Source: Kaistella polysaccharea
GTDB taxonomy: Bacteria; Bacteroidota; Bacteroidia; Flavobacteriales; Weeksellaceae
Length of the DNA: 64,000 nt
Direction: 5' to 3'
Assembly: GCF_020410745.1 (NCBI RefSeq)
Contig: NZ_CP084528.1
Coordinates: 1,736,001-1,800,000, forward strand
Position numbers and translations under genes: made by a program. Positions 41,089 to 50,408 of this stretch are shown here, one piece after another; position 1 is the stretch's first letter, and each line of letters starts with the position of its first letter. A model generated the notes under the pieces. That model worked only from the letters and a program-made list of their open reading frames with translations. It was not told where the DNA came from and did no database searches.

Positions 41089-42558
41089 ATGTATGGTAAA
41101 CTTTTAAGACTAGAACTCAAAAATTTTTTAAGAAATCCTCAATTCGGAGCGAACCTCGCCATGAAAATCCTCATGGGTTTTACGTACATGTGGTTGAGTC
41201 TTTCTATGGTAGCAATGGCATTTGCCCTTTATTTCTACAGTCAGAAAGAAATGAATACCGATCCTGTTCGGGTTTTTAGCAGATTTTTTCTTTACTACGC
41301 GGTTCTCGATTTGGTGATTCGGTATTTTATGCAACAGATGCCGACCCAAAATATCAAACCTTTTCTAAGCCAAAATATTTCAAAAAAAACTTTAGTTAAC
41401 TATACGATACTGAAAATATTTTTTCATTTTTTCAATTGGGGTTATTTGCTTTTCATGATTCCTTTTTGTGGGTTGCTCATTTTCGATGGTGATTTCCCGG
41501 TTATAAATGTCTTGATGTTTTTAGTCGGAATTATGTTTGTTTTTTACTTCAATAATTTTCTGAATATTTTACTGAATAAAAAAACTGCAGTTTTATATAC
41601 TGTTGCAGTATGTATTGCCGCTCTGGGAATCGCCGAATATTTAGGATACATTCATCTTTCTAATTATTCAGAACAAATTTTCTATGCATTTTATCACATT
41701 CCCGGAACTTTTTTAGTTCCTGTATTGCTTACTGCAATTACCGCCTACTTAGCGTATCAGAATATATTGAAGAATTTCTATCTGGATCGCGGCCTTGAAA
41801 TGGAAAAGGAAGTGGGAAAGACAGAAAATATAGAGTTTTTAAACCGTTTTGGTACGACGGGAACATTCATCAACAATGATATTCGTCTTTTAAAAAGAAG
41901 TAAAGCTGCGAAATCGGCGCTCTTTGCCGGTGTAATGTTCCTATTTTATGGCTTACTGTATCTCACTGGCAAAACCTACAGCAGCGATTTTATGCAAATT
42001 TTCCTCGGACTATTTGTTACGGGAGGATTTCTGTTTATGTTTGGTCAAAGAGTTCCCGCCTGGGACAGTTCTTATTATCAACTCATGATGACCCAAAATG
42101 TGCCGTATAAAGAATTTCTAAAAGCAAAATGGAGTCTCGTGGTTTTGGTCACCGCAGTGTCAATGGTTTTAGCCATCGGTTATGTGTTTATCAGTTGGGA
42201 ATTTTATCTGACCATTTTTGCGGCGGGCTTGTATAATCTTGGCGTAAACTCCTATCTCACCTTATTGGCGGGCGCTTTCAACAAAACACCGATTGATCTT
42301 AACGCGCGTGCAAAATCTTTTGGTGGGGGCACGAATAATATGAATATGAAAGTTTTGTTGATCCTTATTCCCCAAATGGGCGTTCCAATGGCAGTTTTTG
42401 CGGTGGTAAAATATTTCTTCGGATTAGAGATGGCGGTAGCGAGCTTAGGAATTCTAGGATTGGCGGGATTTCTCTTGCGGGACAAAATTTTTGATCAGAT
42501 CGTAAAAACCTATAAAACTCAAAAATACTCAACGCTTAATGCCTTTAAAAAAGTTTAA
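41089..42558 (+). CDS. DUF5687-family ABC exporter membrane protein
   Basis: A 489-residue protein with about ten membrane helices. It starts MYGKLLRLELKNFLRNPQFG, the usual beginning of DUF5687 and of ABC-2 type permeases. The ATP-binding gene follows 23 bases downstream, making an exporter pair. The substrate is unknown; relatives are linked to peptide or lipid export only by analogy. It lies directly after recN. Confidence 0.85.
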   Translation: MYGKLLRLELKNFLRNPQFGANLAMKILMGFTYMWLSLSMVAMAFALYFYSQKEMNTDPVRVFSRFFLYYAVLDLVIRYFMQQMPTQNIKPFLSQNISKKTLVNYTILKIFFHFFNWGYLLFMIPFCGLLIFDGDFPVINVLMFLVGIMFVFYFNNFLNILLNKKTAVLYTVAVCIAALGIAEYLGYIHLSNYSEQIFYAFYHIPGTFLVPVLLTAITAYLAYQNILKNFYLDRGLEMEKEVGKTENIEFLNRFGTTGTFINNDIRLLKRSKAAKSALFAGVMFLFYGLLYLTGKTYSSDFMQIFLGLFVTGGFLFMFGQRVPAWDSSYYQLMMTQNVPYKEFLKAKWSLVVLVTAVSMVLAIGYVFISWEFYLTIFAAGLYNLGVNSYLTLLAGAFNKTPIDLNARAKSFGGGTNNMNMKVLLILIPQMGVPMAVFAVVKYFFGLEMAVASLGILGLAGFLLRDKIFDQIVKTYKTQKYSTLNAFKKV

Positions 42559-42581
42559 TAAACTTTAATAAAATTCAAATT

Positions 42582-43295
42582 ATGATTACAATTAACAATA
42601 TTTCTAAAGTGTACGGCGACAAAAAAGTTTTACACATTGACCAACTCGAGATTCCAAAAGGTCAGAGTTTCGGCCTTGTAGGAAATAACGGCGCCGGAAA
42701 AACCACTCTTTTCAGTCTCCTTTTAGATTTAATAGAATCTAGCAGCGGATTTATAGAAATTGATGGAAATAAAGTTAACGAAAATGAACTCTGGAAAAAG
42801 CAAGTTTCCGCCTTTATAGATGAATCTTTTTTGATTGGTTATCTAACTCCGGAGGAATATTTTAATTATCTTGGTGAATTACGTGGTCAAAACAAAGTCG
42901 CTGTAATGGAATTTCTCAATGAGTTTACCGATTTTTTTAATGGTGAAATTTTAAATGCGGGGAAATATATTCGAGATCTTTCAAAAGGAAATCAGAAAAA
43001 AGTAGGTATTGTAGGCGCATTAATTGGCACACCAGAAATTATTGTGCTTGATGAACCTTTTGCAAATCTGGATCCGTCATCGCAGATCAAACTGAAAAAA
43101 CTTATTAAAAGCTGGTCGCAGAATGAAAAAGTTACCTTTTTAATTTCCAGTCACGATCTCGCACACACGACGGAAGTGAGCAACAGAATTGTACTCCTCA
43201 ACAAAGGTGAAGTCGCAAAGGATATCATTACCACACCGGAAACTTTGCGGGAGCTGGAACTTTATTTTGAAGAAGAAGTTCTTCTGCCTTCCTAA
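42582..43295 (+). CDS. ABC transporter ATP-binding protein (partner of DUF5687)
   Basis: A 237-residue ATPase with Walker A GNNGAGKTTLF, Q-loop region VSAFIDESF, signature motif DLSKGNQKKVGI (a degenerate LSGGQ, as in many drug/peptide exporters) and Walker B IVLDEPFANLD. The D-loop and a His (SSHDLAHT) complete the site. It probably drives the membrane protein encoded upstream. It ends 10 bases before the bidirectional terminator shared with fumC. Confidence 0.92.
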   Translation: MITINNISKVYGDKKVLHIDQLEIPKGQSFGLVGNNGAGKTTLFSLLLDLIESSSGFIEIDGNKVNENELWKKQVSAFIDESFLIGYLTPEEYFNYLGELRGQNKVAVMEFLNEFTDFFNGEILNAGKYIRDLSKGNQKKVGIVGALIGTPEIIVLDEPFANLDPSSQIKLKKLIKSWSQNEKVTFLISSHDLAHTTEVSNRIVLLNKGEVAKDIITTPETLRELELYFEEEVLLPS

Positions 43296-43307
43296 AAATT
43301 AAAAACT

Positions 43308-43340
43308 AAAAAACTCCGGAAAATTCTCCAGAGTTTTTTC
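43308..43340. terminator. Bidirectional intrinsic terminator
   Basis: AAAAACTC..GGA / TC.CC.GAGTTTTTT pairs with two internal mismatches and ends in T runs on both strands, between the ABC ATPase gene and convergent fumC. Confidence 0.8.
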
Positions 43341-43368
43341 ATTTCAATATTATTATCTATTCGTCTCC

Positions 43369-44751
43369 TTAAACCATATCTTCCGGTTTTACCCATTCAT
43401 CAAACTGATCGGCAGTAAGAAGTCCAAGATTCACAGCTTCTTCTTTTAAAGTTGTTCCGTTTTTGTGGGCAGTTTTTGCAATTTTTGCGGCATTTTCATA
43501 ACCGATATGTGTATTCAAAGCAGTAACCAACATTAATGATTTTTCTACCAACTCTTTAATTCTTGGTTCATTCGGTTCAATTCCAACCGCACAATGATCA
43601 TTGAAAGAAATACAGGCGTCACCTAATAATTGCGCAGATTGTAGGAAGTTGTACGCCATCACAGGTTTGAAAACATTGAGTTCAAAATTACCCTGTGTTC
43701 CCGCAAAAGAAATCGTGGTATCATTTCCTAAAACCTGTGCACATACCATTGTCATTGCTTCATTCTGGGTTGGATTTACTTTGCCCGGCATAATCGAAGA
43801 ACCTGGCTCGTTTTCCGGAATATGAATTTCGCCAATTCCACTTCTCGGTCCTGAAGCCAGGAAACGAATATCCTGCGCGATTTTATATAATGCAACCGCC
43901 AATTGTTTCAATGCGCCGTGAGTTTCGACAATCGCATCGTGCGCAGCAAGCGCTTCAAATTTATTTGGTGCTGTTTCAAACGGAAGTCCTGTAAATTCCG
44001 AAATATAATTCGCCACCAAAACATCGTAGCCTTTTGGCGTATTTAAACCTGTTCCAACCGCAGTCCCGCCGAGAGCCACTTCCTGTAAATGTTCGAAAGT
44101 ATTCGTGATTGCTTTCATCGCATAATCCAACTGTGCGACATATCCTGAAAATTCCTGACCCAAAGTTAAAGGCGTGGCATCCATTAAATGCGTTCGTCCA
44201 ATTTTTACTATTGATTTAAAACTTTCTGCTTTTTCGTGCAAAGTATCCCTTAATTTTTCTACCGCGGGTAAGGTATGTTCTACCACTTTTTTATAGGCTG
44301 CAATATGCATTGCGGTAGGATAAGTATCATTTGAACTTTGGGATTTATTGACATCATCATTTGGATGAATTTCAGATTTTTCCCCTAAAACCCCACCATT
44401 GTTTACGTGTGCTTTATTAGAAATAACTTCATTTACATTCATATTTGATTGCGTGCCGGAACCTGTCTGCCAAATGACGAGGGGAAACTGATCATTCAAA
44501 TTTCCTTCTAAAATTTCATCACACACTTTTGCAATCATGTCTCTTTTTTCATTGGAAAGAACGCCCAATTCAGCATTGGTAAACGCTGCTGCTTTTTTCA
44601 GATAAGCAAACGCTTCGATGATTTCATGCGGCATGGAGGCTTCTGGTCCAATTTTAAAATTATTTCTGGATCGTTCGGTTTGTGCACCCCAAAATTTATC
44701 TGCGGGAACCTGAACATCGCCCATGGTGTCTTTTTCTATTCTGTAATTCAT
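43369..44751 (-). CDS. fumC: Fumarate hydratase class II
   Basis: A 460-residue oxygen-stable fumarase of the TCA cycle. Family signatures are present: [39 protein letters not shown], and the catalytic loop [16 protein letters not shown] (Asn where many have Cys). No Fe-S cluster is needed. An unrelated class I fumarase is encoded 1.4 kb away on the other strand (46198-47805), with a WYL-type regulator between them. Confidence 0.97.
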   Translation of the reverse strand: MNYRIEKDTMGDVQVPADKFWGAQTERSRNNFKIGPEASMPHEIIEAFAYLKKAAAFTNAELGVLSNEKRDMIAKVCDEILEGNLNDQFPLVIWQTGSGTQSNMNVNEVISNKAHVNNGGVLGEKSEIHPNDDVNKSQSSNDTYPTAMHIAAYKKVVEHTLPAVEKLRDTLHEKAESFKSIVKIGRTHLMDATPLTLGQEFSGYVAQLDYAMKAITNTFEHLQEVALGGTAVGTGLNTPKGYDVLVANYISEFTGLPFETAPNKFEALAAHDAIVETHGALKQLAVALYKIAQDIRFLASGPRSGIGEIHIPENEPGSSIMPGKVNPTQNEAMTMVCAQVLGNDTTISFAGTQGNFELNVFKPVMAYNFLQSAQLLGDACISFNDHCAVGIEPNEPRIKELVEKSLMLVTALNTHIGYENAAKIAKTAHKNGTTLKEEAVNLGLLTADQFDEWVKPEDMV

Positions 44752-44892
44752 ATGTTAAATTTTATAGATTTAAAGTTACTCAAATTTAAAATCTCCACAA
44801 AACTTGAAGTTTTAAAAAAAACTATAAAACAAAACATCATGAAATTGAATGTCTGGGGAAATCCTTACATTTAATCATCAAATAAAAATGAA

Positions 44893-45987
44893 ATGTCAGA
44901 CCGGTCTACGCGTTTACTTCTAATTTATGGCCGGTTGAAAAGCAGTCCGGTGACGATTGAAATGTTGCTCGAATGGGCTACTAAGCAGGATCTTAAAGTT
45001 TCACCGAGAACTTTGTATCGAGATTTGCAAGAATTAGAAACATCTTTAATATTACCCGAAGAAAAAGTAGTGGTTTCGGTGGGGGAAAAAAACCGGAAAA
45101 CCTGGAAAATCGAATATGTAAATAGCGAACCACCTTTAAACGAATTCGACTTAAATTCTTACATCTTATTCAAAAACTTCCTTCCCTTGCCTGTCGTCTC
45201 CTCTAGAACTGAATCACTGTATAAAATTCGAAATATTTTTTATAAAAATTTCAGCAAGAGTCATTTCGAAAATTTTTCAACAATTGCCGAAACTCAAATC
45301 AGGTCCACCTATTTCTTTGAAGGAATTTACTTTAAAACCTACAGCAAAATTCTGGACGATTGCATTTGGAGCATTCAAAACAAAAGAGAAATTTATTTGG
45401 ACTCTGTAAATTTCGATTATACATCTATGGGAAACAATCTTGTTTTTCCGCAGTCTTTTTTACCGCTTCAGCTATTGTATCATCGTGGTGTCGTCCATCT
45501 TTCGGGATATCTGAAAAATCAAAAGAAACTTTTGGTCATCGGATTAGAACAAATCAAAAGTTATAAACTGACCAACGAACTTTTTGAAGCAATGCATTTA
45601 CTTACTAAATCGGAAGCTGAATTGGAAAAAAGATTTGGAATCACAGAAAACATGACCGAAGAAATCTATGATATCGAACTGGAATTCAGTGAGTTTACGG
45701 GAACTTTTGTTAAAAACCAATTTTGGCATCAGTCCCAAGTTTTTGAGCAACTAGAAAACGGTAATTATTTGATGTCGATGAAATGTGGTCTGAACAGAGA
45801 ACTGGCGGGCTGGATATTTCAATGGATGAGCAATGTTAAAGTAATAAAACCCAAGATTTTAGGAGACATGATTATTGATAAATATAAAGACATTCTGCAA
45901 ATGTATAATGATGACGCTTTCGTAGTTTCCAATAATTCTTTTCAGTCGAGCGAGTGTTTGACAGAAGTTGACAACCAAAGCACCTAA
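44893..45987 (+). CDS. WYL-domain transcriptional regulator
   Basis: A 364-residue one-component regulator. The N-terminal winged helix is of the DeoR/HTH_11 type (LLIYGRLKSSPVTIEMLLEWA, then VSPRTLYRDLQELE). The WYL-like ligand-sensing domain covers about 150-250 (FLPLQLLYHRGVVHLSGYL), and a WCX-like end follows (VFEQLENGNYLMSMKCGLNRELAGWIFQWM). WYL domains bind nucleic acids or nucleotides. It stands alone between fumC and fumA, so control of fumarase choice is an attractive guess, not shown. A small hairpin and a terminator follow. Confidence 0.88.
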   Translation: MSDRSTRLLLIYGRLKSSPVTIEMLLEWATKQDLKVSPRTLYRDLQELETSLILPEEKVVVSVGEKNRKTWKIEYVNSEPPLNEFDLNSYILFKNFLPLPVVSSRTESLYKIRNIFYKNFSKSHFENFSTIAETQIRSTYFFEGIYFKTYSKILDDCIWSIQNKREIYLDSVNFDYTSMGNNLVFPQSFLPLQLLYHRGVVHLSGYLKNQKKLLVIGLEQIKSYKLTNELFEAMHLLTKSEAELEKRFGITENMTEEIYDIELEFSEFTGTFVKNQFWHQSQVFEQLENGNYLMSMKCGLNRELAGWIFQWMSNVKVIKPKILGDMIIDKYKDILQMYNDDAFVVSNNSFQSSECLTEVDNQST

Positions 45988-46023
45988 ATTTGCACAAACA
46001 CAAATGACGGAAGAAATATTTAC

Positions 46024-46058
46024 GCATCTTTTTCTACGCAAAAAATTGAAAAAGATGC
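46024..46058. repeat. 11-bp perfect inverted repeat downstream of WYL gene
   Basis: GCATCTTTTTC (46024-46034) and GAAAAAGATGC (46048-46058) surround a 13-base spacer. There is no T tract behind it, so it is not a standard terminator. It could be an operator, an mRNA stabiliser or part of a small RNA. Confidence 0.6.
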
Positions 46059-46088
46059 AAACTGTAATAATTATCTTTAAAGCATCTC

Positions 46089-46122
46089 AAAAAGTGAAGA
46101 AATCATTCTTCACTTTTTTTAT
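46089..46122 (+). terminator. Intrinsic terminator after WYL regulator gene
   Basis: AAAAAGTGAAG / CTTCACTTTTT is an 11-bp perfect stem with an 8-nt loop and a T run. Confidence 0.85.
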
Positions 46123-46164
46123 TTTATAACACTCGGCATTTCCCATTAACTCTTAATTTTTCTG

Positions 46165-46172
46165 TAATTTTG
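46165..46172 (+). promoter_or_regulatory. Predicted -7 box of class I fumarase gene
   Basis: TAATTTTG matches TAnnTTTG, 25 bases before the start. No clear -33 element. Confidence 0.45.
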
Positions 46173-46197
46173 CGGCTTTAAAATAAGTAATCATATT

Positions 46198-47805
46198 ATG
46201 GAATTTCACTATCAGGAACCGTACCCAATTCTTGCGGACGACACGCAGTACAAAAAACTTACTTCGGACTATGTAACCGTAGAAAAAGTTGGTGATCGCC
46301 AGATTTTGAATGTCGATCCCAAAGCATTAGAATTGCTGGCAGAAAACGCATTGGCTGATGTTTCTTTTATGCTGCGATCTTCACATTTGGCAAAACTTCG
46401 GAAAATAATCGATGATCCGGAAGCAACAGATAACGACCGTTTCGTAGCGTATAATCTTCTACAAAATGCGGCGGTGGCTATTGAAGGCGCCTTACCTTCT
46501 TGTCAGGATACGGGAACCGCGATCTGTTCTGCCAAAAAAGGAGAAAACATTTACACTGGCGTAGATGATGCAGAGTGGATTTCAAAGGGAATTTACAACA
46601 CGTACCAAAAGAGAAATTTACGATATTCCCAAGTCGTTCCATTAACCATGTTCGAAGAGAAAAATTCAGCTTCTAACCTTCCTGCTCAAATTGATATTTA
46701 TGCGGAACGAGGAAACGAATACAAATTCCTGTTTTTAGCAAAAGGTGGTGGCTCGGCGAACAAAACATTTTTATATCAAAAAACAAAATCCCTACTTAAC
46801 GACAGTTCTTTGGAAGCATTCGTACGCGAGAGAATTATGGATTTAGGAACTGCGGCTTGCCCGCCATACCATTTGGCGCTGGTTATTGGTGGTACTTCCG
46901 CAGAAGCGAATTTAGCGGCGGTGAAAAAAGCAAGCGCTGGATATTATGATCACCTTCCAACTGAAGGAAATATGGGTGGTCAGGCGTTCCGTGATCTGGA
47001 ATGGGAGAAAAGAGTTCAGAAAATTTGCCAAGAAAGTTCCATCGGAGCACAGTTTGGCGGGAAATACTTAACACACGATGTTCGGGTAATTCGTTTACCG
47101 CGACATGCTGCTTCATGTCCTGTTGGAATGGGAGTTTCCTGTTCAGCAGACCGAAATATTAAAGGAAAAATCACCAAAGACGGAATATTTTTAGAACAAC
47201 TAGAAACCAATCCAAAACAGTTTTTACCCTTAACTCCGCCGCATTTAGAAGAAGCGGTTTCCATTGATTTAAATCAACCAATGGCCGATATTTTAGCGGA
47301 ATTATCAAAATATCCCATTAAAACAAGACTTAGCCTGAACGGAACTTTAATTGTCGCTCGCGATATCGCACACGCAAAAATTAAGGAATTATTAGACAGC
47401 GGTCAGCCAATGCCTGAATATTTTAAAAATCACCCCATTTATTACGCCGGTCCCGCAAAAACTCCACAGGGAATGGCCTCAGGAAGTTTTGGTCCCACAA
47501 CCGCCGGAAGAATGGATGTTTATGTAGATGAATTCCAGTCAAATGGCGGAAGTATGATTATGCTTGCAAAAGGAAACCGGAGTAAAGAGGTTACCAACGC
47601 GTGTCATAAATACGGTGGTTTTTATCTAGGTTCAATTGGAGGGCCAGCTGCAATTTTGGCAAAAGAAAATATTACTGCGGTGGAAGTAGTTGACTTTGAA
47701 GAACTTGGCATGGAAGCCGTACGCAAAATAGAAATCAAAAATTTTCCTGCATTCATTATATCAGATGATAAAGGAAATGATTTTTTCGAATCAATCGCAC
47801 ACTAA
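46198..47805 (+). CDS. Fumarate hydratase class I (Fe-S)
   Basis: A 535-residue 4Fe-4S-dependent fumarase with both halves fused in one chain, as in E. coli FumA. The alpha part carries [11 protein letters not shown] with the first cluster Cys and the middle region [15 protein letters not shown]. The beta part has [25 protein letters not shown] and [25 protein letters not shown]. It needs an Fe-S cluster from the suf machinery and is oxygen-sensitive, whereas fumC is not. Monocistronic by spacing. Confidence 0.95.
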   Translation: MEFHYQEPYPILADDTQYKKLTSDYVTVEKVGDRQILNVDPKALELLAENALADVSFMLRSSHLAKLRKIIDDPEATDNDRFVAYNLLQNAAVAIEGALPSCQDTGTAICSAKKGENIYTGVDDAEWISKGIYNTYQKRNLRYSQVVPLTMFEEKNSASNLPAQIDIYAERGNEYKFLFLAKGGGSANKTFLYQKTKSLLNDSSLEAFVRERIMDLGTAACPPYHLALVIGGTSAEANLAAVKKASAGYYDHLPTEGNMGGQAFRDLEWEKRVQKICQESSIGAQFGGKYLTHDVRVIRLPRHAASCPVGMGVSCSADRNIKGKITKDGIFLEQLETNPKQFLPLTPPHLEEAVSIDLNQPMADILAELSKYPIKTRLSLNGTLIVARDIAHAKIKELLDSGQPMPEYFKNHPIYYAGPAKTPQGMASGSFGPTTAGRMDVYVDEFQSNGGSMIMLAKGNRSKEVTNACHKYGGFYLGSIGGPAAILAKENITAVEVVDFEELGMEAVRKIEIKNFPAFIISDDKGNDFFESIAH

Positions 47806-47897
47806 CTAAATTTAAAATCAATTTAAATAGCGAAAATCAAAGGTAAATCTTTTGTACACCAAGAAATTTATCCTATTTTTGCCTAAAATCTATTGCA

Positions 47898-48182
47898 ATG
47901 ATGATGTTATCAGCATTTTTCCCTTTCTACCAATTCCTCTGGACGGTTTATTTCGTAACCATGTTCCTTATCGGATTTTGGTGTATTTTCATGTTTTTCG
48001 GATATGTGATCCCAATCTGGCTTACCGCCGGTTTAGCGGAATATTTTGGGAAAACAAAAGCCTTCGATCCAGAAGAGATCAGAAGAAAAACGTTACCCGA
48101 GCAAGGAGCTGAAGTAATTTTCAGTAATCCAAAAGGGCGCGGTCCATTTCTTCATACGGGCGACAGTCACGGTCATCACTAG
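47898..48182 (+). CDS. Small membrane protein with His-rich C-terminus
   Basis: A 94-residue protein. Two hydrophobic segments (about 3-22 and 23-45, rich in Phe/Trp/Ile) are followed by a polar region starting EYFGKTKAFDPEEIRRKTLPE. The C-terminus is HTGDSHGHH, which may bind metal. No family recognised. It is followed by an intrinsic terminator and a GC-rich intergenic block. A real gene on length, reading frame and a plausible ATG, but the function is unknown. Confidence 0.7.
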   Translation: MMMLSAFFPFYQFLWTVYFVTMFLIGFWCIFMFFGYVIPIWLTAGLAEYFGKTKAFDPEEIRRKTLPEQGAEVIFSNPKGRGPFLHTGDSHGHH

Positions 48183-48246
48183 TTGATGTCATTGCTTTCC
48201 CACCTTAATTTCGGGAAAAGCAATCGCAAAGCAAAACTATATATTG

Positions 48247-48282
48247 AATCAGTTTCTATTTATTTAGAAGCTGATTTTTTTT
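48247..48282 (+). terminator. Intrinsic terminator after 94-residue membrane protein gene
   Basis: AATCAGTTTCTA / TAGAAGCTGATT is a 12-bp stem with one G-U pair, ending in TTTTTTTT. Confidence 0.85.
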
Positions 48283-48340
48283 GTGCGTTGTTTAAATAGG
48301 AGGAGCAACTCATTCCACATTTCTTTCACATTCAAACCCG

Positions 48341-48408
48341 CTCTTCGTTACAATTCCTCCCCGCCAGGGCGGGTCCGGGATTTTCACTGCGATCGGGGCT
48401 AAAACCTC
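48341..48408. repeat. GC-rich intergenic element, likely dispersed repeat
   Basis: This block is far richer in G+C than its surroundings. It contains the palindrome CCCGCCAGGGCGGG (48360-48373) and a block CTGCGATCGGGGCTAAAAC. It lies in the 309-base gap between the membrane protein gene and prfA. It resembles intergenic repeats seen in Chryseobacterium genomes, but only one copy is in this window. The rest of the gap holds the terminator above and a promoter box. Confidence 0.5.
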
Positions 48409-48464
48409 TTATATTTTATCTTTCCACAGGAGAAATCCTACTTTTCACTTGCCTCATTTTTCTT

Positions 48465-48472
48465 TATCTTTG
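48465..48472 (+). promoter_or_regulatory. Predicted -7 box of prfA
   Basis: TATCTTTG, 19 bases before the start, with a TTTT element at the -33 position (19-base spacing). Confidence 0.55.
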
Positions 48473-48491
48473 CACACACAAAATTTCAGAA

Positions 48492-49580
48492 ATGTCAAAG
48501 TCTCTCATACCAAAACTCGAAGCCATCAAACAACGCTATAATGAAGTCGCAGATCTCATTATTCAGCCAGATATCATTTCTGATCAGAAGAAATATTCTA
48601 CCTTGAATAAAGAATACAGCGATTTGGGAAAAATAGTTGCCGTTTTCGATCAGTATATGCAAGCTCTAAATACCATCCAAGAATCCGACGAAATTATCGC
48701 CGACGGTTCTGATAAGGAGTTTGTAGAAATGGCAAAACTGGAGAAATATGAAATGCTCGACAAAATCCCCGGCTTAGAAGAAGAATTAAAAGTTCTTCTA
48801 ATCCCGAAAGATCCAACCGATGATAAAAACGTGATTGTCGAACTTCGTGCAGGAACTGGCGGAGATGAAGCCGCAATTTTTGTGGAAGACGTTTATCGCG
48901 CCTACGCCATGTATTTCAAATCAAAAGGTTGGAAACACGAAATTACAGACTCCAGCGAAGCTTCAAAAGGTTATAAAGAATTGATTATAAAAGTAGAAGG
49001 AAATGATGGCATTTATGGCATTATGAAATTTGAATCTGGTGTTCATCGCGTTCAACGTGTTCCAGAAACAGAATCTCAAGGCCGAGTTCATACTTCAGCA
49101 ATTACCGTCGCAGTTTTACCAGAAGCTGAAGAAGTGGATTTTGAATTAAATCCTGCAGACATCGAAATGCAAACATCACGTTCTGGAGGTGCTGGTGGGC
49201 AAAATGTAAATAAAGTAGAAACAAAAGTACAGTTAACACATAAACCGTCCGGAATGGTGGTTGTTTGTCAGCAGGCACGTTCCCAGTTGGCAAACCGTGA
49301 ATTAGCCATGGAAATGCTTCGAACCAAATTATACGACATCGAATTGCAAAAAGCCGTGGGTGACGTTGCTGCTCAAAGAAAATCAATGGTTTCCACAGGT
49401 GACCGTTCGGCAAAAATCAAGACTTATAACTATTCGCAGGGAAGAGTTACTGATCACCGCATCAATAAATCGATGTACAACCTTGATGCGTATATGAATG
49501 GAGATATTCAGGAAATGATCGATGCCGTTATTATGGCAGAAAATGCGGAGAAAATGAAAGGAGAAGAAGAAAATTATTAG
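48492..49580 (+). CDS. prfA: Peptide chain release factor 1
   Basis: A 362-residue class I release factor for UAA and UAG stop codons. The GGQ motif is in [16 protein letters not shown]; upstream is [14 protein letters not shown]. The anticodon-like tripeptide is in the [17 protein letters not shown] region typical of RF1. There is no programmed frameshift site as in prfB. Monocistronic. Confidence 0.97.
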   Translation: MSKSLIPKLEAIKQRYNEVADLIIQPDIISDQKKYSTLNKEYSDLGKIVAVFDQYMQALNTIQESDEIIADGSDKEFVEMAKLEKYEMLDKIPGLEEELKVLLIPKDPTDDKNVIVELRAGTGGDEAAIFVEDVYRAYAMYFKSKGWKHEITDSSEASKGYKELIIKVEGNDGIYGIMKFESGVHRVQRVPETESQGRVHTSAITVAVLPEAEEVDFELNPADIEMQTSRSGGAGGQNVNKVETKVQLTHKPSGMVVVCQQARSQLANRELAMEMLRTKLYDIELQKAVGDVAAQRKSMVSTGDRSAKIKTYNYSQGRVTDHRINKSMYNLDAYMNGDIQEMIDAVIMAENAEKMKGEEENY

Positions 49581-49631
49581 TACTATAATAATATTTTAAT
49601 ATATTAGCAAAAATTTTAAAACAAACGTCTT

Positions 49632-49901
49632 ATGAAAAAGTCAATTTTTATTCTTGGAGCTGTTGGATTTCTAGCTTTAACATCTTGTAAAAAAACAGAA
49701 ACTGTAAATACAGATTCAGACATGGATACAACTGCATCAGTTATTATCGTAGATAATGATTCAATGCCAATCACTGATTCTGTTGATAATGCAACTGGCA
49801 ACGCCATTGATGCTACAGGTAATGCTATCGAAGAGGGCGCAAATGCTGTTAAAGATGCTGCCAAAGACGCTACAGATGGCGATGGTGATATCACAAAATA
49901 A
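49632..49901 (+). CDS. Small Asp/Ala-rich lipoprotein
   Basis: An 89-residue lipoprotein (lipobox ALTSC, Cys19). The mature part is acidic and contains imperfect repeats of NATGNAIDATGNAIEE type, ending NDAVKDAAKDATDGDGDITK-like. No family is recognised; probably a helical surface or periplasmic protein. It is followed by a perfect 10-bp terminator, so it is a single-gene unit. Confidence 0.75.
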   Translation: MKKSIFILGAVGFLALTSCKKTETVNTDSDMDTTASVIIVDNDSMPITDSVDNATGNAIDATGNAIEEGANAVKDAAKDATDGDGDITK

Positions 49902-49922
49902 GTAAACGTATCGTTTATTGAG

Positions 49923-49955
49923 ACCCTGCAATAATAATTGCAGGGTTTTTATTTT
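49923..49955 (+). terminator. Intrinsic terminator
   Basis: ACCCTGCAAT / ATTGCAGGGT, a perfect 10-bp stem with an AATA loop, followed by TTTTATTTTT. Confidence 0.9.
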
Positions 49956-50003
49956 TACATCTTCAATTTTTATATATTTGACAAGCGCACAAAATTTACA
50001 ATT

Positions 50004-50303
50004 ATGAAAAAATTAATTATTGGATGTTTTATCCTTTCACTCGTTCTTACGGCGTGTGAAAAAAAAGTCACTACAACGATCGATGATGATGGTGACCGAA
50101 CTACCGTAGAAACCGTGGGTCTAGATAGAGAAAGAATAGACTCTACCGCAGAAAAGGTTGGCAACAAAATAGAGGTAGCCGCAAAGCAAACAGGCGATGC
50201 ATTAGAAACGACAGGCGAGAACATCAAAGAAGAAATTAATAAAGCCGATGACAAAGTAAAAGTGCAACGGAAAACGAGCAGAACAGAATCTGAAACCAAA
50301 TAA
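50004..50303 (+). CDS. Small charged lipoprotein
   Basis: A 99-residue lipoprotein (lipobox LVLTAC, Cys18). The mature part is Lys/Glu/Asp-rich and helical (KIEVAAKQTGDALETTGENIKEEINKADDKV). The start at 50004 (MKKLIIGCF) is preferred to an in-frame upstream ATG because it gives the lipoprotein signal. It may be related to the preceding small lipoprotein in design, though similarity is low. Its own terminator follows. Confidence 0.75.
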   Translation: MKKLIIGCFILSLVLTACEKKVTTTIDDDGDRTTVETVGLDRERIDSTAEKVGNKIEVAAKQTGDALETTGENIKEEINKADDKVKVQRKTSRTESETK

Positions 50304-50309
50304 AATAGG

Positions 50310-50339
50310 GCCTTACAATTTAATTGTAAGGTTTTTTTA
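50310..50339 (+). terminator. Intrinsic terminator
   Basis: CCTTACAATT / AATTGTAAGG, a perfect 10-bp stem, followed by TTTTTTT. Confidence 0.9.
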
Positions 50340-50408
50340 TAGTATGTTATTTTCAGTTTTCCTCGATGGTGGAATTTTGTAACTTTACTTGCTATAAAGC
50401 CAAGTAAA

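Noticed and set aside
44840-44875. 11-codon ORF before the WYL gene
   Set aside because: Too short and without a hairpin or promoter; not supported.
47852-48112. 86-codon ORF overlapping the 94-residue membrane protein gene
   Set aside because: Different frame, basic translation without family; the 47898-48182 frame with two membrane segments is the better gene.
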